The notes under the pieces: generated by a model
The model's database searches: none
The model's input: the letters and a program-made list of their open reading frames with translations, nothing else
What the model was told of the DNA's origin: nothing
Translations under genes and position numbers: made by a program
Shown here: one piece after another, positions 56,476 through 64,000 of the stretch
How positions within the stretch are numbered: the first letter of the stretch is position 1
Layout of the letters: every line of letters starts with the position of its first letter
Assembly (NCBI GenBank): GCA_963808135.1
Contig: CAWEFA010000119.1
Location: forward strand, 51,119 to 115,118
Direction: 5' to 3'
DNA length: 64,000 bases
Origin: CAWEFA01 sp963808135
GTDB lineage: Bacteria; Bacteroidota; Bacteroidia; Bacteroidales; DTGW01

Positions 56476-57981
56476 AGCTTTCCTCCATTCTTTTAATTCG
56501 TTGATTACGTTTAATTTGTGTACGAATAAAACCATAAATAATTACAAGAAAGATTGGCAAAAGAAAATTAAGCCATTTTAAAGTTAACGCAGTGGCATCT
56601 GAAATATCTTTAACAGGCCGTGATATAATTGTTTTTGAGCGAAGCCCGATAAGACCGGTATCATCCGAAAGCCAATCGATACTATTTGCCATAAGGTTGA
56701 TGTTGTCTGGGTTAAGCTGTTGTTGTTGTCCTCCTTGTGAGCCATTGATAATGAAATCGGCATCGCCAATAACAACCATTTTTGAATTAGAATTTCCGGA
56801 TAATTTTCCTTCAATGGCCGCAGCAACTACAAGTTTTTTCTTAGCAAAATCGGATTGCAACCATTGCCGTTGTACATTAAAATAAACAGGTAATAATTCA
56901 GTGCCCGATTTATCGGATGTGAATGCCAAAGGAGTAAATTTTTTCGAAGAATCGCCAATATATTCTATTGTACTTGCGAAAGGCAGGACGACAGTCTCAA
57001 GCCCACCGTCGATAGGATGTTTAGCAAAATTTTTAATTATAGGCGCATAAGGAAACTGTACGTTGCTAATCATTTTAAAACCTGCTTGCTGCTGAACTAC
57101 CTGAACTTCTGAACAAGAAGCGTCTATTACAACATTCTCGTTTATATTTATACCTTTGCCTTTAAGCCAATTTTCAAGGCCTGTACTAATAGTAGAACCG
57201 TGAGCGGTTTGTAAATTCGGGTTAACGCGGCTATAAGCAATGAATATGCGACCTCCGCGGGAAAGAAAATCATCGAGCTGCGAAAAACGCTTTGCCGGGA
57301 TTGTATCTTTTGGTTTAATTATAATAATAGTTTTAAATTTTTCGGGAATTGTTGCGCTGTCTGTAAGCGTTAACGGTTCAATATCGTATAAAATCGACAA
57401 TTCATTATAAACCTGTACAATTTCCTGGATTGCAGGTTCGCCGTTCCCTTGCAATATCCCAATTGAAGGTTTGTTCGTAACCGATAACTTTTTAATAGCT
57501 TTTGACAGGGAATATTCTAATGAATTACCTGGTTGCAAAAGCGGAATAACTTCTTTCTTTTCACCCATTGATATAACTGCGCCGGAATAAATTTTTTGAA
57601 CCTTAATCTGATCTTTCTGGTTTGTATTAATTGTCCTGGGTTGAATCCCAGCCTGAACAGCTTCCTGTTCGATATCTTCCTTTTCGTTGGGGTTTACAAA
57701 AGAATATACGACCATTCCTTTTGAACGCCGGTTATATTCTGTTAACAAGTCTTTAAAATCATTCTTTGCTTTAATTTCTTCAGGCGGAAGATTTCTGAAA
57801 AATAAGCTTTCACTGTAACAGGTTCGGGCAAATTTCTTAATAAATCTTTAGTAGCCTTGCTTAAAGTAAAATGTTTATCCCCGGTGAAATCGAACCTAAG
57901 GAATATACCCTGAAAAATAAGATTAATAACCAAAACTATGGCTATAATCAGTATAACAGAAATATATAATTTATTTTTCAT
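56468..57981 (-). CDS. gldG: GldG-family ABC transporter auxiliary protein (one frameshift)
   Basis: About 504 residues. N-terminal transmembrane helix (LYISVILIIAIVLVINLIF), then FDFTGDKHFTLSKATKDLLR and PVTVKAYFSE, the conserved start of GldG/ABC_transp_aux proteins. A frameshift near 57790 leads to LLTEYNRRSKGMVVYSFVNP. KPSIGILQGNGEPAI and a DxxP-like periplasmic domain follow, and the C-terminus has a membrane helix (LNFLLPIFLVIIYGFIRTQI). It normally works with a GldF permease and a GldA ATPase; neither is found upstream, where the sequence changes character. Confidence 0.82.
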
Positions 57982-58732
57982 TTTATTGTATTTTAATTTT
58001 AATTACTATTGAATGATGACGGTTAAAATATCATTTCCCTTTATTCTGTAGCTGCTCGTTTGCATTATTATTACTTATGAGGAAATAATATTTTATAAAG
58101 ATTAACCAACAGCTTTTCTTTTTGATAAGCTGGTTTCAGTACCGAGCCAAGGTTAATGTGGCAGAACTCAAAGAGGCATGTACGATAGTTATAATTGTTT
58201 TATAAATTTTGATTTTTTTGAGATTTATAAGACAATTATATCCTTTTCTGAATCTTAAAAGCATAGCACACCTTAACACGAAGGCAAGTATATAACTTAA
58301 AATAACTACTAAATATATAGAATGAAGTTGAAAAGATAGTAACCGACAAGATGGTGAATATAAACAGACGAGAACCAACGAGACTATAAAATAACCTTTG
58401 GTAAGATACGTAAAGTTTATAGAGAAATAACAAAAAGAATGACTCGCTTAGGGGAGCAAGCCATTTCTGTTCCATTATCATCTATGTGTAATAAATAATA
58501 TGTTAAAAAGATTTACAATTAATATCATAAATTAAAATTATTACAGTATTGTTAACAGAGTTATAAATTTAATCTAAACAATAAAATAGATATAAAAAAG
58601 GATAAACTTACCAGGGTGTAATAAGCTTATCCTAAATACTGGTTAATTTATTATTTAGGGGTAAATAATAATGATTTAACTACTTTACAATTACTATTAT
58701 AAGATTAGAATATGGCAGTATTATATCAAAAT
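57982..58732. other. Gene-poor junction between Bacteroidetes-like and Firmicutes-like DNA
   Basis: 751 bases with no convincing gene. Just upstream of gldG, where gldF/gldA would be expected, only a short minus-strand frame of about 41 codons ending at 58071 (LGSVLKPAYQKEKLLVNLYK) reads like the tail of a protein. CAGCTT and AAGCTG arms at 58109-58131 make a small hairpin. Open frames between 58136 and 58481 are Leu/Phe/Tyr-rich and look spurious. To the right, genes use Shine-Dalgarno sites. The exact junction cannot be placed from sequence alone. Confidence 0.5.
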
Positions 58733-60020
58733 TCAAATAATCCTAACTTTTTCTAAAGTTTTATTAAAATCTTCCGCTGTAATATTTAGCTTATTAAGAT
58801 TGATTTTAGAATCAATTCCTTTAAGGATATTTTCCAAATCAATATTTCTTCATACAATTATATCCTGCTTCAGTTGCTATAAATGCAATATCTGCTCCGG
58901 ATAATCCTACCAGTTTATACGAAAAAGTTTCTCTATCAAAAGTTTTATCAATAGGCATTTCTCTAATTGCCTTATTTAAAATATCTAAACATCCCTTTTG
59001 ATTCGGTTTCTTAATTTCAATTTTCAAATCGAAACGTCCTGTCCTAAGTAATGCTTTATCTAAAAGGTCAATCCTATTTGTAGAGCCAACTATACATATG
59101 TCCCTGTAATCTTCTATTCCGTCCATTAATGATAAAAGCTGTGTTAAGAATTTAGCGTCAAATCTTTCTCTTTCTCGTCACCAGTTCTTTTTCTACCTAT
59201 AGAATCTATTTCATCAAAATAAATCACACTTGGCTGTCTTTCCTTAGCTTCTTCAAAAATTTTTCTTAAATTAGATTCAGATAGTCCATGCCACATACTC
59301 ATTAATTCAGAAGCTTTAATTGAAATAAAATGAGCATTTGTTTCATTTGCAATTGCTTTTGCTATAAGTGTCTTACCACAACCAGGTTCTCCATATAATA
59401 AAATACCTTTATGTGGTTTTATACCTAAATGTTTAAAAATTTGAGGTGCTTTCAAAGGTAATTCAACGATTTCTCTTATTTCTTGTATGATATTATCTAT
59501 ACCACCAATATCATCAAAAGTCACTTTAGGTATATTTCGTTTTCTCTTCTGTTGTTTTAGTCTTTGTGATTTCATCAAAGAGTTTATCTATAGAACTTTC
59601 GGAGGCGGATTCTTTTTCAATAGAAAAATTTTTATTTTGTTTTGGTATTTTTTTTCTTTTTATCCCTAATGAATTTTGGATTTTAGCAGTTTCAATAACT
59701 TCTTTATTGGATTTTTCATCTGCATTATTTTTGTGTAGACTAATAAATATTTTATGTAAAAATTCAGGAACAATTGCTTCATCATTGTATGTAAGCTTTG
59801 CATCTTTAAATTGTAAAGATTTATTTGCAATAAATAGAAATTTATGATAATAAGTATTGAAGTTTTTATCATTCAATTCTAGTTGGTTATATTTTATTTC
59901 TTTATTAGCCTCTATAAAGGTTGGTATATCTTTACATAATAGAACTGTGGCGGAGTAATCGGTGTTTTTACATTTCGGAAAAATCAATTTTGTAGTAAAT
60001 TTAGTTGGTTTGTTTGACAT
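58733..60020 (-). CDS. Cdc48/PAN-like AAA+ ATPase (three frameshifts)
   Basis: About 429 residues across four frames. The N-terminal 160 residues are lysine-rich and unlike known adaptors (FTTKLIFPKCKNTDYSATVL). The AAA+ module starts VTFDDIGGIDNIIQEIREIV, with Walker A LLYGEPGCGKTLIAKAIANE, Walker B SVIYFDEIDSIG, sensor-1 IVGSTNRIDLLDKALLRTGRFD (includes the Arg finger) and the lid LVGLSGADIAFIATEAGY. Frames change near 59527, 59150 and 58855; after the last, IDLENILKGIDSKINLNKLN continues to a stop at 58733. A strong Shine-Dalgarno (GGAGG at 60030-60034) lies 9 bases before the ATG, unlike genes to the left. One AAA ring, so closer to PAN/FtsH-type than to double-ring Cdc48. Partner protease not seen. 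Confidence 0.8.
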
Positions 60021-60421
60021 ATATTGTTACCTCCATATAGATATCTCACCAACATCTTAGCATAAAATTTATTTTAAAATAAGACTTGTTTTTATTGCAG
60101 TAATAATACAATCTTTATATGAAGGAATCAGTAACTATATAAAAAATTACCAAAAGTTAAAATATGATACCAATTAAACAATAAATAATAAAAGGGAGAC
60201 ATTTTAAAGTGTACAAGATATTAGCTTTATTTAAAAGATACTTGGATTGGATACAGAATAATAATTTAATTAGATACTTTAGATAATTACATAATTTATT
60301 TTCAGCAGATAGAGAAAGTGGCGAAAATAAGCATTTAAACATATAATAACTCAAACTTCGCACATGAAAATATGACTTGAACCTTTGAAAAACAAAGGCT
60401 TTTCAGCATTGAAATATAGAA
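60021..60421. other. Intergenic region upstream of the IS4-type transposase
   Basis: About 400 AT-rich bases without a supported gene, including the AAA gene's ribosome-binding site at its left end. CCTTTG (60382-60387) and CAAAGG (60393-60398) form a short hairpin that may belong to the end of the insertion sequence. The outer boundary of that element was not identified. Confidence 0.4.
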
Positions 60422-60489
60422 AATTCCTCCCTAAAATGATATAATGTAAATGACTAAAAATACAAAAAACATCATATTTAGGAGGAATT
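60422..60489 (+). promoter_or_regulatory. Inverted repeat that can hide the transposase ribosome-binding site
   Basis: AATTCCTCCCTAAAATGAT (60422-60440) is nearly the complement of ATCATATTTAGGAGGAATT (60471-60489). The right arm contains the Shine-Dalgarno AGGAGG of the transposase. The internal promoter (TATAAT at 60440-60445) lies between the arms, so its own transcripts lack the left arm, whereas read-through transcripts would fold and block translation. IS10 and IS50 use the same principle. Confidence 0.65.
60437..60445 (+). promoter_or_regulatory. Extended -10 promoter of the IS4-type transposase
   Basis: TGATATAAT is an exact extended -10 (TGnTATAAT) of the sigma-A/sigma-70 type, about 51 bases before the ATG. 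This promoter type is foreign to Bacteroidetes, whose -7 box is TAnnTTTG, and supports a Firmicutes origin. Confidence 0.65.
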
Positions 60490-60495
60490 ATTCAT

Positions 60496-61545
60496 ATGAA
60501 CAATATACCACAAAATAATCAAAATAAAAATGATTTTATGAAATCTATAATGAATTTTGTTAAGCAATTTAAGGTTATTAGTGCTTTAAAAAAAGCAAAT
60601 TGCTATAAAGAAAAAGGTATATGTGTTCATGATATTTTTTGCTATTTATTACAACTTGTTTATACAGGGAAAAGCATGTATATGAGCTATCAAACTGAAA
60701 GTGATGCTCCTAAATTTAGTAAAGATGTAGTGTATAGATTTTTAAATTCAATGTACATAAATTGGCAAGCGTTCTTGATAAAATTATCAGCAACCATTAT
60801 AAATGAGCACTTAGTAAAGCTTACTTCAGAAGAGCGTATTAATGCATTTGTAGTTGACGATTCATTTTATGGTCGACTTAGAAGTAAAAACGTTGAGTTG
60901 CTGTCCAATGTAAATGACCATGCAAGCAAGGGTAACAAATATAAAAGGGGCTTTAGAATGCTTACTATTGGTTGGACTGATGGTAATACTTTTGTACCTG
61001 TTTCATCTAACTTACAAAGTTCTGAAAAAGAAAAAAATAGATATTGCGAAATGAAAGAAAATCTCAATAAAAATTCAGTTGCATACAAACGTAGAAAACA
61101 GGCAATATCAAAATCACCTGATGTTATGATTGAAATGCTCGAATTAGCTATAAAAGCTAGTATTCCAGCAAAACATGTATTGTTTGATAGTTGGTTTTCT
61201 TATCCTATTACTATAATGAAAATATATAAGCTTAAACTACATACTGTAGGTAGGCTTAAAAATACTACCAAAATTAAATACATTTTCGAAGGCGAAAAGA
61301 AAACCTTAGCTGAGATATATAAATCTCAAAGGAAACGCCCTGGTAAGTCAAAATACCTGTTATCTGTAAATGCACAAATATATGATGGAAATGATAATAC
61401 TTTGAATGTGAAAATAGTATTTGTACGTGACCGTAATAACAAGAAAAAATGGATTGCTATTATTTCTACAGATTTAAGCTTATCAGAAGAAGAAATCATT
61501 GCCCTTTACGGCAAACGTTGGAGTATTATGCTGATATCAGCATAA
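60496..61545 (+). CDS. IS4-type (DDE_Tnp_1) transposase, 3' end lost
   Basis: 349 residues remain. First catalytic Asp: NAFVVDDSFYGRLRSK. Second Asp: KHVLFDSWFSYPITIM. The region before the catalytic Glu (ALYGKRWSI) is present, but after it the frame runs into unrelated sequence (MLISA, stop), so the Glu and C-terminus are missing. A perfect Shine-Dalgarno (AGGAGG, 60480-60485) lies 10 bases before the ATG. The composition (Lys/Asn/Ile-rich) and signals resemble Clostridium elements. The break coincides with a 22-base palindrome at 61525-61546, which is taken as the left boundary of the RIT element. Confidence 0.85.
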   Translation: MNNIPQNNQNKNDFMKSIMNFVKQFKVISALKKANCYKEKGICVHDIFCYLLQLVYTGKSMYMSYQTESDAPKFSKDVVYRFLNSMYINWQAFLIKLSATIINEHLVKLTSEERINAFVVDDSFYGRLRSKNVELLSNVNDHASKGNKYKRGFRMLTIGWTDGNTFVPVSSNLQSSEKEKNRYCEMKENLNKNSVAYKRRKQAISKSPDVMIEMLELAIKASIPAKHVLFDSWFSYPITIMKIYKLKLHTVGRLKNTTKIKYIFEGEKKTLAEIYKSQRKRPGKSKYLLSVNAQIYDGNDNTLNVKIVFVRDRNNKKKWIAIISTDLSLSEEEIIALYGKRWSIMLISA

Positions 61546-61641
61546 TATCCTTATGCCGATTTTTCCGTTATGCCGACTTTTTAGTTTTGACATGTTAGAG
61601 GCATTGAATTCATCAATGCCTCCGAAAATAAATCGGCATAA
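61526..61641 (+). repeat. Array of five 9-base sites at the RIT element end
   Basis: TTATGCTGA (61526-61534) and its complement (61537-61545) form the palindrome ATTATGCTGATATCAGCATAAT. TTATGCCGA occurs at 61551-61559 and 61568-61576, and its complement at 61633-61641. All five are one 9-mer, TTATGC(T/C)GA. They are candidates for recombinase-binding sites at the element end. Confidence 0.6.
61598..61622 (-). terminator. Hairpin after the last RIT recombinase gene
   Basis: GAGGCATTGA (61598-61607) and TCAATGCCTC (61613-61622) form a perfect 10-bp stem with a 5-base loop, 21 bases beyond the stop codon. It is likely the transcription end of the three-gene run. Confidence 0.6.
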
Positions 61642-61642
61642 C

Positions 61643-62690
61643 TTATTTTAATCCACTTAGCTTTTTTATGATTTCATCATCATCTGCATATTTGAATGTT
61701 ACGTCATCCTTAAAAACGGATTTTTCATTATCAGCCAGCTTTTCCGCTGCTTTTCGTTTCATCTCCATTGTTGCCTGAGCATAAATCTGAGTTGTCTCAA
61801 AATTGCTGTGTCCAAGCCATTCCGCCACCAGCGGCAGTGGAACCCCTGCCATATAAAGATGCATCGCTCTTGAATGACGAAATAAATGAGGATGTAGATG
61901 ATATATCCCTGGATTGGTTTCCTTTGCAGATTTTTCATATACTCTCAAAAAACGCTGAACATTATCAGCCGACATCTGTGCAGAGATTCCTTTTCGTATA
62001 ATGTAAAAAAAGATACTCATTCTGTGAACTGGAAAAATCAGAATGAAAAGTTTTACAGTACTCCCTGAAGAGTGATGCCACATCTTTGGTTATTGGAGTG
62101 ACCCGATATTTCCGACCTTTTCCTAATACATGCAACTCAGCTTCACCTAATTCTTTTATGATAAGATCTTTTACCTTTAAATCAAGAATCTCTTGATCCC
62201 TGCATCCACTATCATACAGAAGAGCAATGAAAAATTTATCTCTTATTCCAGTTTTCTTTGAAGTATCTGGCTGTTCAATAACCAGCTTCATATCTTCAAT
62301 TGAAAGATATATCATTTCGGTTTTTCTGGTGTCATGAAGTCTGGAAATCTCTGTGATTTCATTTAAATCAGTCTGTTCCATCTTCCTGTTTTTGACAAGA
62401 TAAGTACAAAAGCTTCTGATATGAGAAAGCCGCTGGTTTATTGTTGTAACCTCATTTTTACGGGCTGATTTAAGCCATTCCAGGAATCCGAGGATATCGT
62501 TCTGACAAAAATCGGTAGTTCCTACATCTTTCAGCTTTTTTGATTTTGATTCCTGTATGTATGTTAGGTAAATGTTAAGCGCATATCTATAAGAATCCAC
62601 TGTATTAGCACTTTTCTGGCGTATTCTAGGGAGATAACATGTTAGGAATTCCTTTATCAAGCGAAAAAATTCAGGATCTTTAATCTTCAT
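61643..62690 (-). CDS. RIT tyrosine recombinase, third gene (one frameshift)
   Basis: About 349 residues. The start is the ATG at 62690 (MKIKDPEFFRLIKEF), 9 bases after a GGAGGT Shine-Dalgarno and overlapping the previous gene by 11 bases. N-terminal SAM-like core-binding domain (TVDSYRYALNIYLTYIQESK) and catalytic domain with Arg in DSGCRDQEILDLKVKD, HxxR in HLFRHSRAMHLYMAG, LGH in VAEWLGHSNF and Tyr in TQIYAQATME. A frame change near 62010 joins SSSQNEYLF to YIIRKGISAQMSADNVQRFL. All catalytic residues are kept. Confidence 0.85.
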
Positions 62691-63627
62691 TCTCTGGCAC
62701 CTCCCCATACAATCCGTCAAACTGATGCCAGTCAATTCCAGCAGATTTCAAAAGCCTGTCAGGAAGAAGGTGAATATAATAAAAAGTGCTGTCAAGTTCA
62801 GAATGCCCCATATATATGCTAAGATATGCCATAGGAGCCATGACATCTTTTCCCTCATCCATCCATCGAATCAAATTTCTCGTGGCAAAAGCATGCCGGA
62901 GATCATATGGGCGAGGATTACCGTGTTTGATAAGTCCACTGTTATCCCAACATATATGAAAATGTTTGGTCATCCATCCGGTGTCAAAAGGCATTCCATC
63001 CCAGCGTTGAAAAAACCATTGTCTTTGTCCTACAAGAACATCATACTTTATACAGAGATGCCTCATATCTTCTGACATGATTATGTGGCGATCTTTGTTT
63101 CTCTTAGTCTGCCGTATATAGATATCTCCTGTATTTAAATCTACATCATCCGTGCGAAGATGTAATGGTTCCGAAGGCCGCATTCCACAGCAATACATCA
63201 TTCTGAACAAAACAGGAATGATGATATCCCGTCGGAATTTATGAACTCGTGGTTTCATGCTGTCTATAGTATCAAACAACCTTTCAAACTCTTCATCACT
63301 AAAGGTGTATGGAATATATCTTTCACGCTGAAGATTGTAATCATCATCTGGGATGTATGCTTTTTTTCCAAGAGCATTGATAAACTTAGTATACTGGCGT
63401 AGCATCGATATGAATACAGCTTGTGAATTGATAGTATTATACGGATGGAACCCTATCCATTCATCTATTATTTCTTTTGTGATTGAGACAGTATCTGGAT
63501 ATCGTTCTCCACAAAAATCAATAAATGGTGGCAAAGAAGATTTATAGGTGGTGACAGCATACCCTGCACTTTCACGGAAACTGATAAGTTTTTTAAAATC
63601 TGATTGGAGGTCTTTTTTGAAAGTCAT
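62680..63627 (-). CDS. RIT tyrosine recombinase, second gene
   Basis: 315 residues, intact. Strong Shine-Dalgarno (GGAGGTGATG) before the ATG, which overlaps the previous stop as ATGA. Core-binding domain (YKSSLPPFIDFCGERYPD, YTKFINALGKKAYIP), then catalytic Arg in CCGMRPSEPLHLRTDD, YDLRHAFATRNLIRW (the first His of the usual HxxR is Tyr, while Arg is kept), His in IYMGHSELDSTF and the Tyr nucleophile in TFYYIH. Confidence 0.88.
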   Translation of the reverse strand: MTFKKDLQSDFKKLISFRESAGYAVTTYKSSLPPFIDFCGERYPDTVSITKEIIDEWIGFHPYNTINSQAVFISMLRQYTKFINALGKKAYIPDDDYNLQRERYIPYTFSDEEFERLFDTIDSMKPRVHKFRRDIIIPVLFRMMYCCGMRPSEPLHLRTDDVDLNTGDIYIRQTKRNKDRHIIMSEDMRHLCIKYDVLVGQRQWFFQRWDGMPFDTGWMTKHFHICWDNSGLIKHGNPRPYDLRHAFATRNLIRWMDEGKDVMAPMAYLSIYMGHSELDSTFYYIHLLPDRLLKSAGIDWHQFDGLYGEVPENED

Positions 63628-64000
63628 AATGCATCACCTCCGTTCATTGGCAAATCTGATGACACAGGATGCGTATTTTTGTAAATACCATTTCTTACTG
63701 GTACGTCTGAAAAATCCATTGCACAGAATGCAACCTGTGTGCGATTGTACGAAAGGTAAGGTTTATCCTCATTGATGTTTTTATTACCAAGCATTTGCGA
63801 AATTGTTGGAAGTGGAACCTCAGCCAGTGACATTTCAGTCGCAAATGATCTTCGTAAACTATGGAATGAGCGCATGGGTTTCTTATTTATACCGGAAGCT
63901 GTGCTATATTTATCTACAATAGCATCTAATCCAGATGCATCGAAAAAGGGTTTGGCCGGACCTTTTTCCGTAAGGAAAATTTGTTGACATTCCGAAGCCG
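63624..64000 (-). CDS. RIT tyrosine recombinase, first gene, C-terminal part
   Basis: The frame is open to the right edge, so only the last 125 or so residues are present (ASECQQIFLTEKGPAKPFF onward). HxLR motif: FHSLRRSFATEM. The position normally LGH reads MLGNKN. The Tyr nucleophile is within PYLSYNR. It ends MNGGDAL with its stop overlapping the next start. The internal ATG at 63875 is not the real start. Confidence 0.8.
   Translation of the reverse strand, partial: ASECQQIFLTEKGPAKPFFDASGLDAIVDKYSTASGINKKPMRSFHSLRRSFATEMSLAEVPLPTISQMLGNKNINEDKPYLSYNRTQVAFCAMDFSDVPVRNGIYKNTHPVSSDLPMNGGDAL

Larger units (their letters stand above)
61525..64000 (-). mobile_element. RIT (recombinase in trio) element, right part beyond window
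   Basis: Three same-strand tyrosine recombinase genes overlap at their ends (4 and 11 bases), the defining layout of RIT elements. The left boundary is a 22-base perfect palindrome where the IS4-type transposase is interrupted, next to an array of 9-base sites. The first recombinase gene runs past base 64000, so the right end is not visible. Confidence 0.75.

Noticed and set aside
58136..58481. Two overlapping minus-strand open frames of about 80 codons
   Set aside because: Low-complexity Leu/Phe/Tyr/Ser composition, no start signals and mutual overlap; typical of non-coding AT-rich DNA.
61560..61642. Possible CRISPR-like short repeats
   Set aside because: Only five 9-base units in mixed orientation with irregular spacing; better explained as recombinase sites.

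Overview
The window is AT-rich and comes mostly from a Bacteroidetes (Bacteroidales/Cytophagales-like) genome, probably a metagenomic assembly. Evidence: secreted proteins with a type IX secretion (T9SS) C-terminal sorting domain, a GldG/DUF4340 gliding-type ABC accessory pair, lipoproteins with Bacteroidetes-style signal sequences, beta-propeller sensors, Bacteroidetes -7 promoter boxes (TAnnTTTG), and almost no Shine-Dalgarno sequences from 1 to 58 kb. No rRNA, tRNA or CRISPR array was recognised.

Layout. 0-2.4 kb: methylmalonyl-CoA mutase mutA (3' end) and mutB (heavily frameshifted). 2.4-9 kb (minus): chemoreceptor, solute-binding lipoprotein, ATP-grasp protein, FemAB/GNAT-like transferase, secreted hypothetical. 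9-11 kb: gyrB. 11.2-13.5 kb: an IS30 and an IS5-type element side by side. 13.6-16.9 kb: secreted caspase-like peptidase, PKD protein, collagen-like lipoprotein, small membrane protein. 17.2-26.2 kb: propeller sensor with SpoIIE phosphatase output, a large T9SS cargo protein, and a TPR-SpoIIE sensor. 26.6-30.3 kb: GH26 mannanase and GH2 beta-mannosidase. 30.4-35.9 kb (minus): a TerB-like/ABC ATPase/permease fusion followed by three envelope proteins.

36.1-45.7 kb (minus) is the most interesting part: a compact operon-like run CheR, HAMP-GAF-PAS-PAS sensor, second CheR with an altered SAM motif, CheB, membrane GAF protein, GAF-PAS-SpoIIE phosphatase, SiaB-like kinase (DUF6272), SiaC-like phosphoprotein (DUF1987). 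It joins chemosensory methylation enzymes to a SpoIIE/SiaB/SiaC partner switch, with no CheA, CheW, CheY or diguanylate cyclase beside it. 46-55 kb: a large glycoside-hydrolase-like T9SS cargo, small envelope proteins, two GNAT-type proteins and a twin ATP-grasp ligase pair. 55.5-58 kb: GldG and DUF4340.

From about 58 kb the sequence changes character. Genes have strong Shine-Dalgarno sites, one promoter has an extended -10 (TGnTATAAT), and the content is a Cdc48/PAN-like AAA+ ATPase, a Clostridium-like IS4-type transposase cut short by a second element, and three overlapping tyrosine recombinases of the RIT (recombinase in trio) type running off the right edge. This is either foreign mobile DNA or an assembly chimera.

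Single-base frameshifts break about 16 otherwise well-conserved genes, with at least eleven frame changes in mutB alone. Because the protein motifs stay readable across frames, I treat most as sequencing or assembly indels and annotate the genes across them.
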